The position numbers and the translations under genes are program-made. Below, piece by piece: positions 8,861 to 16,825 of a stretch of DNA of 64,000 bases. Below the pieces are notes generated by a model. It was not told where the DNA came from. It did not search any database and saw only the letters and a list, made by a program, of their open reading frames with translations. This stretch comes from Rhodanobacteraceae bacterium (GTDB lineage: Bacteria; Pseudomonadota; Gammaproteobacteria; Xanthomonadales; Rhodanobacteraceae): contig JAEUPP010000049.1 of the NCBI GenBank assembly GCA_016790075.1, forward strand, positions 1 to 64,000, in the 5' to 3' direction. Position 1 is the first letter of the stretch; the number at the start of each line of letters is the position of its first letter.

Positions 8861-10198
8861 ATGCGCCGTTATCTTGCGTCTCTTCTGTTGCTGCTAGGCC
8901 CTGCCGGTGCCGCAACCTATCAGGTTGGCCCGGCACGAACGTTCACTTCGCTCAACCAGCTTTTTGCGGCGGTCAATCTTGAGGGGGGTGATCTCGTCGA
9001 AGTGGACGGGAACACGACCTATGCCGGCGGCGTGATCGTGCCGGCAGCCGACGGCGGCAGCCCCGGCAATCCCGTCATCATTCGCGGCCTGCGGGTGAAT
9101 GGTCTGCGTCCACGCATACAGGGCGCGTCGAATACGGTCGAGTTCCGGCAATCAAACTACCTGGTGTTTGACGGCTTTGAAGTCACCGGCGGCACCGCAC
9201 GCTGCATCCTGCAGGCGGCGCATGAGGTCACGGTGCGTGATAGCGTGATTCACGGTTGTGCCGCTCACGGTATCCTCAGTACCGATCAGCTTTCCGGCTC
9301 GTTCACGCTCGAATATTCGGAGATCTACAACGCCGGCGCGGGCACCTCGCAGCATCCGCTGTACATCCAGAGCGACGAGATCGCATGGCCGAATGCGGTG
9401 TTTCGCATGCGCTACAACTATGTTCATGACGGCAATGGCGGCAACTTGCTCAAGTGCCGCCACCAGCGTGCCGAGATTTTCTACAACTGGTTCCAGGGCG
9501 CGGCCTATCACGAACTGGAGCTCATAGGTCCGGACGAGAACACTCAGCAGGCAGGCTGGACGCGCGACCTCGTGCGTGAAGACCAGGACGTGGTCGGCAA
9601 CGTAATCGTGCACAGCAACCCGGCGTTCGGCGCCGTGATACGCGTCGGCGGCGACGGTACAGGCGTCAGCAAAGGGCGCGCACGTTTCGTCAACAACACG
9701 ATATTGCTGGCTTCGGGGCAGGATACAACGGTATTTCGCATTTTCCAGGAAATGCAATCGGTAGAAATGCACAACAACGTGATCGACGTGACCGCTGGCG
9801 GCATTCCCCGCATCATCCGCGCGGTCGACGGCGAACTGATCTGGACTGACGGGCGCCAGATTCGCGGCAGCAACAACTGGATCGAAAGCACAGCTACCTT
9901 CGTGCCCGGGGCGGGTGAGTGGGCCGGTACCCTGACTGGTACCAACCCTGGTTTCACCGATCTGGCCAGCTATGACTTGCGGCCCATGCAGGCCAGTGCG
10001 CTGCGTGATGCCGGGAACGGCGCGCCAGCCGGCAATCCCGCGTTTGCTTTTCCCGGTCCCTTGTTTCCGCCGGCATCCGTGCCGTTGCGCGGCGCAATCG
10101 CGCCGGATGCTGCGCCCGTGCGTGTGGTCGACGGTTCCATCGATATAGGTGCTTACGAGCGTGCGACAGATCTGATATTCGCCAACGGTTTTCAATAA
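8861..10198 (+). CDS. Secreted right-handed beta-helix protein with C-terminal DLIFANGFQ
   Basis: A 445-residue exported protein. After a short signal peptide (LLLLLGPAGAATY) comes a right-handed parallel beta-helix of pectate-lyase type: repeated short strands such as VEFRQSNYLVFDGFEV, HEVTVRDSVIHGCAAHGIL, FTLEYSEIYNAGAG, FRMRYNYVHDGNGGNLLKC and VEMHNNVIDV. It probably binds or cleaves a polysaccharide; catalytic residues are not assignable by eye. The last nine residues, DLIFANGFQ, recur at the ends of the unrelated proteins at 11320-13491 and 44686-46182. GGAG lies eleven bases before the ATG. Confidence 0.85.
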   Translation: MRRYLASLLLLLGPAGAATYQVGPARTFTSLNQLFAAVNLEGGDLVEVDGNTTYAGGVIVPAADGGSPGNPVIIRGLRVNGLRPRIQGASNTVEFRQSNYLVFDGFEVTGGTARCILQAAHEVTVRDSVIHGCAAHGILSTDQLSGSFTLEYSEIYNAGAGTSQHPLYIQSDEIAWPNAVFRMRYNYVHDGNGGNLLKCRHQRAEIFYNWFQGAAYHELELIGPDENTQQAGWTRDLVREDQDVVGNVIVHSNPAFGAVIRVGGDGTGVSKGRARFVNNTILLASGQDTTVFRIFQEMQSVEMHNNVIDVTAGGIPRIIRAVDGELIWTDGRQIRGSNNWIESTATFVPGAGEWAGTLTGTNPGFTDLASYDLRPMQASALRDAGNGAPAGNPAFAFPGPLFPPASVPLRGAIAPDAAPVRVVDGSIDIGAYERATDLIFANGFQ

Positions 10199-10218
10199 GC
10201 CACAGGTTCGTCTTGGGT

Positions 10219-10848
10219 TCAGTCCTCATCCTGGCCACGCCGGCTTGGCCGCACCGGCAACGGTGCTAGCACCCAGGCGAGCGCGACGAGCTTGTCACGC
10301 GATTTGCTGCGCGGTTTTTGTACAAGTTCGAGTGCACGCGCAAGCAGCCGGTTGATCTCGGCAAGATCGCGCCGGTCGACCCAGCCCTTGCTGCGCGAGG
10401 CCCAGACGTCGCGCTGCGGACCTTCGGTAGCCACGTCGTTGCGCTTGAGTGCTGCGGCGAAATCGCGCACGGCGACGCGCATCATGGCCGTGCCGACTTT
10501 TTCCACGGCGGCGGCGCCTGCATTGCGGCCACCGCGATAGCGCAATTGCAGCCGCTCACCCTTGTCGGCACGAGTCCGGTAGCGGCGTCCTTCACCCCGG
10601 TCTGGCAGTTCTTCCAGTAGTCCACCACGGACCAGCAGGCGCAGGTGGTAGTAGAGGCCGTCGGCCGGCCGGCCTAGCTGCGCCGCAAGCGTGGCGACCG
10701 AGGCTTCGCCCCCCAGCGCCTCCAGTATGTCGACAAGCTCCCGGCGCGCGGGTGCGGCCAGCAGGGCGATTTCGCGTGGTTTTTCCACGGCGCGGTTTGC
10801 AGCGGCTGTACGTGGTTTGCGGGACTGGGTCATCGGTTGGTTGGCCAT
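10219..10848 (-). CDS. ArsR-like winged-helix transcriptional regulator
   Basis: A 209-residue DNA-binding protein. Residues about 25-105 form a winged helix: LLAAPARRELVDILEAL, then VATLAAQLGRPADGLYYHLRLLVRGGLLEE as the helix-turn-helix and RRYRTRAD as the wing. This is the ArsR/HTH_20 pattern for repression through a dimer. The C-terminal half is a helical region of unknown ligand specificity, and no cysteine metal site is visible. ATG codons at 10848 and 10833 are both possible; neither has a strong ribosome binding site. An inverted repeat directly upstream (10850-10875) suggests autoregulation. Divergent from the heparinase-like gene. Confidence 0.8.
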   Translation of the reverse strand: MANQPMTQSRKPRTAAANRAVEKPREIALLAAPARRELVDILEALGGEASVATLAAQLGRPADGLYYHLRLLVRGGLLEELPDRGEGRRYRTRADKGERLQLRYRGGRNAGAAAVEKVGTAMMRVAVRDFAAALKRNDVATEGPQRDVWASRSKGWVDRRDLAEINRLLARALELVQKPRSKSRDKLVALAWVLAPLPVRPSRRGQDED

Positions 10849-11319
10849 CGTTGAATTCTGTGAACCATATTCAATGGATGCGGCCTTGTCCACGGTGGCG
10901 TGTTGTAGCGCTGGCCGCAGTAGAAAACGGGAGAAGATCAGGTTTGTACACGTGCTGTCGCTGTTGTCGGTGTTCTTGTCAAGCAACCTGGCCGCTGTGG
11001 CCGCCAGGCCCGACGCGCAGCGCTGCTTGCCAAGGCGCGCGCGGTCACCGGCGGCGAGTGTCCGGATTCGCTGGTTGCACTCCCGGGCAACGGCAGGATG
11101 AAGGCTGCCGCACCCGGCGGTCCGGTCACACGGCAACGCAAATGCTCGCCGACTTCATGCCGCCATCGCACAATGAACTGCCGCGCCGAGCGGTGGCGGC
11201 GGTGCGCTGTCCGTATGCGCACCGCCTGGCGGAAAATTGGCGCCGGGCACCGGGGCGTAGACCTGAACTGCGGTGCCCGCCACAGGTTCCCCTGGCTATC
11301 GCCACTACCATGCCGCGCC
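10849..11319. other. Divergent intergenic region
   Basis: About 470 bases between the ArsR-like regulator and the heparinase-like gene. Apart from the inverted repeat at its left end I see no gene or strong structure in it; the frames across it lack a recognisable protein. Confidence 0.5.
10850..10875. promoter_or_regulatory. TTGAAT-N12-ATTCAA inverted repeat, probable operator
   Basis: TTGAAT (10851-10856) and ATTCAA (10869-10874) form a perfect inverted repeat immediately upstream of the regulator start. ArsR-family operators commonly contain such TTGAA/TTCAA-type half-sites, so this fits autorepression; it could also control the divergent lyase gene. Confidence 0.4.
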
Positions 11320-13491
11320 ATGAAAACTACTGATTACCCTAACGCCTTACCTTCCCGCGCGAGCCGCTGCTGTCTTGCACTGCTGTTGCTGGTACTGCCG
11401 CTACTCGCCCAGGCAGTGTCGCTGAATATTCCGACGGCTCATCCGCGCAACTGGTATGGCAATGCGGCGCGGCTGACCCAGGCGCGCAACTACTACCAAA
11501 CGGTACCCTTCACACCTGCGGGCGAGCTCACGACGCTGAATTTTGGCCGCGCACTGCGTGGGCTGCTGACGAACAACAATGCCGACTGTGATCAGGCCGT
11601 CAGCTATCTCGCGACCTGGGAAGCACCGGCTGGCATCGGCGGTTTCCGGGATGCGACGCGACAGCAGGGTGAAGCGCTGCTACTGATCTACGACTGGTGC
11701 CATCACCGGCTCAGCACGGCGCAGATAAACACGCTGGTGGCGCGCTGGAACGGCTATATGGATCGCGACAATGGTGATGACTTCGCGAACCAGGGCTCCG
11801 AGGCGAACAACTATTTCTGGGGCCGCGTACGCAATAACCTGCTCTGGGGCATTGCAAGCCATGGCGAGAATCCCCGCGCGCAGGAATTCATCGACAATGC
11901 GCTGGAAACCCGGCTCGGCAGCTGGTTCCCCTCCTGGTATCAGGATTTCGGCCGCGGCGGCGTGTTTCCCGAAGGCGCCGACTATGGTTCGGTCACGCTG
12001 TCCTATCCCATCGTGCCGTTCCAGAGCGCTGCGGATTTCGGTTACGACCCCTACGCACAGACGCCGTACTTTCGCGAAGCCATCTACGCACTGATCTATG
12101 GCACGACGCCGGGTCCGACACGGACTACCGGTGTGCCGCCTACGGGCAGCGTGCTGTTTCCGTTCAACGACGATGCGACGTTCTTCGACGGCAGCCCGAT
12201 CAACGTGCGAACCTACTATGGCGATGTCGCGCGCTACTTCGGCCAGCGTAACGCGGCCAGCGGCAATGCGCGGCATATGCGTGCCTGGCTGGCCGCAACC
12301 AATGCGGGGCGGAGCTGGATGTTCGATGCCCTCGGCGGCAGCGGGCAGGCCGCTGACCTTGGGGCATTGCCGCTGGACTATTTCGCCCCCGGCGCAGCCG
12401 TGTTCTATGCGCGCAGCGCGCACGATGCGAACGCCAGCGCGCTTCATCTGCAACTCGGCACGCCCGGCGGCGTGCAGCACCGGCACCGGGACGCCGGCAA
12501 TTTCCAGTTCTGGCGCAAGGGGCGCTGGATCACGCGGGAGAGTGCCGGCTATTCCAAGCCGCTCGCCGCGTTTGGCGGTAACGGCACGGTCGACACCGAG
12601 CATCACGTTGCGCATAACGGGCTGCTGTTCCAGGGCCGTACCACCGGCCGCTGGGTAGGCACAGGACCCATCGTGATTCCACCCGGCGCTGATCGTGGTG
12701 ACCAGCCCGATGGTCTGCCAGAGGTCGTGCGGGTACACCATGATCCGGGGTTCGGCTATGTCGCAACAGATTTTTCGCGCAGCTACCGCAATACCACGGG
12801 CCGCCGCGTCGACTGGCCCTATGCGGACAAGGCCGTGCGCGAATTCCTGTTCCTGCGCCGCTACAACGCACTGGTGATCCTCGATCGCCTGCGCACAAGT
12901 GGTGACTCACAACTGCCGTTCTATCTGACGGCGAATTGGATCAACACCATTGAAGGTACCGGCACGCCCGACCCGCTGGCCGTGCATGTGACTGCAACTG
13001 CGGTCGTGCGCACCTTCCTTATGCATTTTGAGACGCCGCCGACCTTGAGCGCGAATCGCGCCAGCGCCGTGGTTGGTGAGCAGATCGCCGACCTCATCAC
13101 GTTGCTGCCGGCGAATCCGACCTACCGCGTCATCAACGAAGACGTAGCCGGTGCCGAGCTCTACGGTCAGCACCGGCTGGAACTCGACAGCAGTGGCAGC
13201 GTCGAGAGCTATTTCCTCAATGTCGTGCACGGTCGCGATGTGGGAGCGCCCGCACTCACGGCCAGCCTGACTGACAACGGCAGTAGTTGGACCCTGAGTT
13301 TGAGTGATCCGCAGCAGGGTACGGTCAGTATCTTGCTACAGAAGGGTATGAGTTCTACCGGCGGCAGCGTGACATTCGGCGCGGCCGCCCCGGTTGCGTT
13401 GTACGCGAGCGTGCAAGGTCTGCAGGTCACGAACGACGGTCCGGTCTGGAGTTCGCTCGCTGACCTGATTTTCGCCAACGGATTCCAGTAA
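11320..13491 (+). CDS. Secreted heparinase II/III-like polysaccharide lyase with C-terminal DLIFANGFQ
   Basis: A 723-residue exported protein. A signal peptide (CCLALLLLVLPLLAQA) precedes an alpha/alpha-toroid region (about 40-340) with SEANNYFWGRVRNNLLWG and GVFPEGADYGSVTLSYP, and then a heparinase II/III-type beta-sandwich starting near residue 370 with VQHRHRDAGNFQFWRKGRW, which carries the family histidines. It likely degrades an acidic polysaccharide (alginate, heparin-like or similar) outside the cell. It ends with DLIFANGFQ, shared with two other secreted proteins here. The start at 11320 fits the signal peptide; the 74 codons before it do not look coding. Confidence 0.85.
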   Translation: MKTTDYPNALPSRASRCCLALLLLVLPLLAQAVSLNIPTAHPRNWYGNAARLTQARNYYQTVPFTPAGELTTLNFGRALRGLLTNNNADCDQAVSYLATWEAPAGIGGFRDATRQQGEALLLIYDWCHHRLSTAQINTLVARWNGYMDRDNGDDFANQGSEANNYFWGRVRNNLLWGIASHGENPRAQEFIDNALETRLGSWFPSWYQDFGRGGVFPEGADYGSVTLSYPIVPFQSAADFGYDPYAQTPYFREAIYALIYGTTPGPTRTTGVPPTGSVLFPFNDDATFFDGSPINVRTYYGDVARYFGQRNAASGNARHMRAWLAATNAGRSWMFDALGGSGQAADLGALPLDYFAPGAAVFYARSAHDANASALHLQLGTPGGVQHRHRDAGNFQFWRKGRWITRESAGYSKPLAAFGGNGTVDTEHHVAHNGLLFQGRTTGRWVGTGPIVIPPGADRGDQPDGLPEVVRVHHDPGFGYVATDFSRSYRNTTGRRVDWPYADKAVREFLFLRRYNALVILDRLRTSGDSQLPFYLTANWINTIEGTGTPDPLAVHVTATAVVRTFLMHFETPPTLSANRASAVVGEQIADLITLLPANPTYRVINEDVAGAELYGQHRLELDSSGSVESYFLNVVHGRDVGAPALTASLTDNGSSWTLSLSDPQQGTVSILLQKGMSSTGGSVTFGAAAPVALYASVQGLQVTNDGPVWSSLADLIFANGFQ

Positions 13492-13503
13492 GAGCTGCCG
13501 CGA

Positions 13504-13848
13504 TCAAACCGCAGCGGTCACGACGATTTCTATCTTCCACTGCGGGTTTGCGAGCCCGGCCTGTACGGTCGCGCGCGCCGGTGTCTGGCCCGGTACGACC
13601 CAGGACTCCCAGACCTTGTTCATTGCGCCGAAGTCCGCCAGGTCGACGAGAAAGATCTGCGCGCGCAGGATTCTGGTCTTGTCACTGCCGGCGCGTGCCA
13701 GTAATGCGTCAATCGCGGCAAGCACTTGCTGGGTCTGGCCGGTGATATCAGCGCTGTCGTCGTCGGCGACCTGGCCGGCGAGGTAGATCGTGCCGTTGTG
13801 CACGACCATTTCGGACATGCGCGGTCCTGTTTCATAGCGTTGGATCAT
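13504..13848 (-). CDS. RidA-family (YjgF/YER057c/UK114) protein
   Basis: A 114-residue RidA-superfamily protein. RidA enzymes hydrolyse reactive enamine/imine intermediates formed by PLP enzymes such as threonine dehydratase. The family's order is clear: VHNGTIYLAGQVADD, TQQVLAAIDALLARAGSDKTRILRAQIFL, and PGQTPARATVQAGL with the arginine that binds the substrate carboxylate. The longer frame to 14271 runs through the tandem repeats and is not credible. It converges with the lyase gene, 12 bases from its stop. Confidence 0.92.
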   Translation of the reverse strand: MIQRYETGPRMSEMVVHNGTIYLAGQVADDDSADITGQTQQVLAAIDALLARAGSDKTRILRAQIFLVDLADFGAMNKVWESWVVPGQTPARATVQAGLANPQWKIEIVVTAAV

Positions 13849-13910
13849 GAGTTGCGTTCCTGAGGGGGGCGAAAGGGCGTGCGCCGACGACTGCAAGCCG
13901 TCGAGGCCAA

Positions 13911-13990
13911 GCGGGCTCAATAGTGGGTTTCGCGCCAGTTTGAGGCAATGCCCGAAAAGGCATGTGCTTCGCTGCGTTTCTGTGGTGTTG
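13911..13990. repeat. Copy A of an imperfect ~80-bp repeat
   Basis: Begins GCGGGCTCAA and ends GCTGCGTTTC plus about ten bases. It recurs in degenerate form at 14262-14343 in the same orientation, and the 14-bp tandem array lies between the copies. It may belong to a dispersed intergenic repeat family. Confidence 0.55.
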
Positions 13991-14072
13991 GTCGCGGCGG
14001 AGTGCTCTGGGTCGGGGTGTCTTGTGTGGTGGGCAAGCTGCCGGGGTGTGCGTCCCGAGGTGTGCGGGGTGC

Positions 14073-14217
14073 GTGTCCCAGAGTGCGTGCCAGAGTGCGT
14101 GCCAGAGTGCGTGTCCCAGAGTGCGTGTCCCAGAGTGCGGCGGCCGGGGTGTGCGTGTCCCAGAGTGCGTGTCCCGGAGTGCGTGTCCCGGAGTGCGTGT
14201 CCCGGAGTGCGTGTCCC
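14073..14217. repeat. Tandem array of 14-bp (12-14) units
   Basis: About nine head-to-tail units of GTGTCCCAGAGTGC or GTGTCCCGGAGTGC, two of them shortened to 12 bases and one interrupted by a GC-rich insert near 14139-14154. The four right-hand units carry the CGG variant, which suggests recent expansion by slippage. The region 13849-14600 around it contains no gene I can support. Confidence 0.85.
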
Positions 14218-14261
14218 GGGGGGGCGGGGTGTGTGTGCGCGACTTCTGTCGCCGACGCAAA

Positions 14262-14343
14262 GCGGGCTCAAGAATGGGTTTCACGCAGGCTTGCGCCGAT
14301 ACACGAAGAGGCATGCCCTTTGCTGCGTTTCCGCTATGTGTTG
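14262..14343. repeat. Copy B of the imperfect ~80-bp repeat
   Basis: Matches 13911-13990 along its length with scattered substitutions: both start GCGGGCTCAA, share GTGGGTTTC-like and GAAGAGGCATG/GAAAAGGCATG cores, and end GCTGCGTTTC. A run of nine G follows at 14357-14365. Confidence 0.55.
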
Positions 14344-14590
14344 CGGTGGCGCTCACGGGGGGGGGCTGATCGTGAGGCAAAGTATGTGCCTGGAGCTGCG
14401 TTCGCATTGTGTGCTCCCAGATCTGCCGGGTCGCTGGGTCCGCCTCGTGTTGGGGCCGTACTCCGCCTCTTGGTCCTGCTCGTGCAGGTGATCACGGCGT
14501 GATACTGAATTACTGGTCAGAATGTCCGGGCGACGGCTTCAGCTGGCGTCTCGCACCGTTGCGGAGTGTTGTGTTTGTTTGATTTCTTTC

Positions 14591-14599
14591 GGGGGGGGG
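14591..14599 (+). repeat. Poly-G tract (9 G) at the ribosome binding site of the metalloprotease
   Basis: Nine G residues end two bases before the ATG at 14601, where the Shine-Dalgarno sequence should be; no other good site is present. Homopolymer tracts of this length slip readily, so tract length could change translation of the protease gene. Confidence 0.6.
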
Positions 14600-14600
14600 T

Positions 14601-16562
14601 ATGCGTATCACATTCTTCTTGCGCGCAGCGCTGCTGCTCGCGTTTGGCGTTACAGCGGGGCAGGCTGCTGCGGGTCCTGCGCTGTGGACAGATTCGGCGC
14701 GGCGCGAGCTTGGTGCTGATGTGCCCAAAGTGGCGCAGGTTCGCGTGGTCGCGCTCGATACTGCCGCGCTGAGTGCGTTTCTTGACACCGGCGCGCGCCG
14801 CGGCGAACCGTTGGCATTGCCGCAACCTCAGGGCGGTCTGACCGAATTTGTGCTCAGGGATTCGGGCGTGATGCCGTCAGAACTTGCAGTGAAGTTTCCC
14901 GAGATCAAGAGCTATCTTGGCATTGCAGCCGACGGTACGCAGGCTCGCATTGATGTGTCGCCACTGGGTCTGCAGGCCATGGTGTTTGCGGCCGACGGTG
15001 TCTGGATGGTGCAGCCCGAAAGCCGCGAGAACCCGATCAGCCATATCAGTTTCGCGCGCAGCGACGTTGCAGCAGGTCGCGACTTCTCTTGCGGCGTGCA
15101 CGGTAGACCTACGCCCAATCACCTTGATGCTGCACTGCGCTCGGGGCCGTTACCGATGACCACGACTGGTACAGTCAAGCGCAACTACGCGCTGGCGATG
15201 GCGGCGAATCATCAGTATGTCATCGCGGTCAGCCCCTCCGGTGGCGCAACGGTAGCAACCGGCCTGGCCGGTGTGGTGGCGACCGTGAATCGTGTCAATC
15301 AGGTCTATGAAAAAGATTTCGCGATCCATATGACCTTGGTCGCGAACAACAATCTGCTGATCTATCCGGCCGCCGCCGGCGATCCGTATCCGAATGACGA
15401 CACGGCGATTGACGTGAACACGCAGCATATCGACTCGGTTATCGGTGCGGCCAACTACGACGTTGGTCATGTGCTGACGACCGGCTCGGGCGGAGTCGCC
15501 GGCCTCGGCGTGATCTGCATCAATGGCGAAAAGGGCGCTGGCACGACGGGCTCGGGCAGTCCTACTGGTGATCCGTTCTGGATCGATTATGTGGCGCACG
15601 AACTCGGCCACCAGTTCGGCGGCGACCATACCTTCAATGGCACGACTGGTGCCTGCAACGGCAATCGCAACGGCCCTACTGCGTTTGAGCCTGGCAGCGG
15701 CTCGACGGTGATGGCCTATGCCGGTATCTGTGACGCGGGAGATCTGCAGCCGAACTCTGATCCATATTTCACCGCGAGTAGCCTCAACGAGATTCGCACC
15801 TATACCTTCGCTGGCGGCGCGAGCTGTTCCGACACGGTAACCAACCCCAATGCGGTACCGGCGATTGGACCGCTGTCGAATTTCATCATTCCGGCACGTA
15901 CGCCGTTTATGTTGACGGGGTCGGCGACGACGACCAGTGGTGGCGTGCTGAGTTACGCCTGGGAGCAAAATGACACCGGTGCAGCCAACAACAGTCTCAC
16001 GACTGATCCGGGCAACGGCCCCATCATTCGCTCGCTGAACCCGACCGCGAGTGGAGTGCGCGTGATTCCACGCCTGTCCAACCTGATCGCCGGTACTTCG
16101 CTGGCGGGAGAAGTTCTGCCGACAACAAACCGCACCATGACGTTCCGTTTGACCGTGCGCGATAACGTGCCGGGCTTTGGTAGTACCAATAGTGCGGATA
16201 TGACCGTGCAGTCGGTGGTGACTTCGGGGCCGTTCAAGGTCAATACGCCCAACTCGGCCGTGAACTGGGCAGCTGGCAGTACGCAGGCTGTGACCTGGGA
16301 TGTAGCTGGCACCACTGCAGCACCGATTTCCTGCAGTCAGGTCGGTATCGATATCTCCATCGACGGCGGCCTTACCTATACGCGCAACGTCGGTACTTTC
16401 CCGAACAATGGCAGTGCAAACATCACGGTGCCGAATGTGGCGACGACCCAGGCGCGTGTGCGCGTGTCCTGTGTTGGGAATATCTTCTTCAACATCTCCG
16501 CGCCCAACTTCATTATTAGCGCTGCAAGTGATGTGATATTTGCGAACAATTTCGGGCTCTGA
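14601..16562 (+). CDS. Secreted M12B-like (reprolysin-type) zinc metalloprotease
   Basis: A 653-residue exported endopeptidase. A signal peptide (LLLAFGVTAGQAAAG) and a propeptide-like region (to about 190) precede a metzincin domain: HELGHQFGGDH at residues 333-343 supplies the three zinc histidines and Glu334, and VMAYAGIC about 35 residues on is the Met-turn. Cysteines around the active site suggest disulfides. The C-terminal part has two beta-sandwich-like regions (LSYAWEQNDTG, then VTWDVAGT and DISIDGGLTYTRNVG). It ends SDVIFANNFGL, a looser form of the DLIFANGFQ tail. A poly-G tract lies at the ribosome binding site, and a strong terminator follows. Confidence 0.9.
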   Translation: MRITFFLRAALLLAFGVTAGQAAAGPALWTDSARRELGADVPKVAQVRVVALDTAALSAFLDTGARRGEPLALPQPQGGLTEFVLRDSGVMPSELAVKFPEIKSYLGIAADGTQARIDVSPLGLQAMVFAADGVWMVQPESRENPISHISFARSDVAAGRDFSCGVHGRPTPNHLDAALRSGPLPMTTTGTVKRNYALAMAANHQYVIAVSPSGGATVATGLAGVVATVNRVNQVYEKDFAIHMTLVANNNLLIYPAAAGDPYPNDDTAIDVNTQHIDSVIGAANYDVGHVLTTGSGGVAGLGVICINGEKGAGTTGSGSPTGDPFWIDYVAHELGHQFGGDHTFNGTTGACNGNRNGPTAFEPGSGSTVMAYAGICDAGDLQPNSDPYFTASSLNEIRTYTFAGGASCSDTVTNPNAVPAIGPLSNFIIPARTPFMLTGSATTTSGGVLSYAWEQNDTGAANNSLTTDPGNGPIIRSLNPTASGVRVIPRLSNLIAGTSLAGEVLPTTNRTMTFRLTVRDNVPGFGSTNSADMTVQSVVTSGPFKVNTPNSAVNWAAGSTQAVTWDVAGTTAAPISCSQVGIDISIDGGLTYTRNVGTFPNNGSANITVPNVATTQARVRVSCVGNIFFNISAPNFIISAASDVIFANNFGL

Positions 16563-16584
16563 ATCTTATGTAGGGCTCGGGATG

Positions 16585-16619
16585 ACTAAAAAAGCCGCTC
16601 GCTGAGCGGCTTTTTTAGT
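16585..16619. terminator. Strong bidirectional intrinsic terminator
   Basis: Sixteen-base perfect arms (16585-16600 and 16604-16619) with a three-base loop. The stem has a GC core flanked by A-runs and T-runs, so it works in both directions. It ends the metalloprotease transcript and lies 200 bases beyond the stop of the minus-strand amine oxidase. Confidence 0.9.
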
Positions 16620-16621
16620 GG

Positions 16622-16740
16622 GTGCGCCTTGACGTGGACCTGGCCAAGTTCTTCGACCGGATCAACCACGATATCGGCGGGGCGTATGCACAGCGCGGTC
16701 GACATCGGGGTCTGCATGGCGCAGGCATGATCCGGTGCGC
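16622..16740 (+). pseudogene. Remnant of a group II intron reverse transcriptase
   Basis: The translation RLDVDLAKFFDRINHDI matches the conserved block of group II intron-encoded reverse transcriptases (usual form VDIDLEKFFDRVNHDILM). After it the frame loses similarity, apart from a GAGMI that may correspond to the family's QAGMM, so only a fragment of perhaps 40 codons remains. No intron RNA domains are visible. It sits between a terminator and the amine oxidase gene. Confidence 0.5.
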
Positions 16741-16825
16741 GCTGTTCCGGGTCCCGGAACACTCGTGCGCATCACCCCAAGCGGGGCGCGAATACGCGCA
16801 CCCCGCCGCATCCTTCATAACGTGC

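Noticed and set aside
14073-14217. CRISPR array
   Set aside because: Units are 12-14 bases, head to tail with no spacers; no cas genes nearby.
13504-14271. RidA gene extended upstream to 14271
   Set aside because: The added 141 residues are the 14-bp tandem array read as GTRTPGHALRDTHS-like repeats; RidA proteins start at the equivalent of 13848.
13832-14502. Several frames across the tandem-repeat region as genes
   Set aside because: All are low-complexity translations of the repeats in both directions, without homologous domains or ribosome binding sites.
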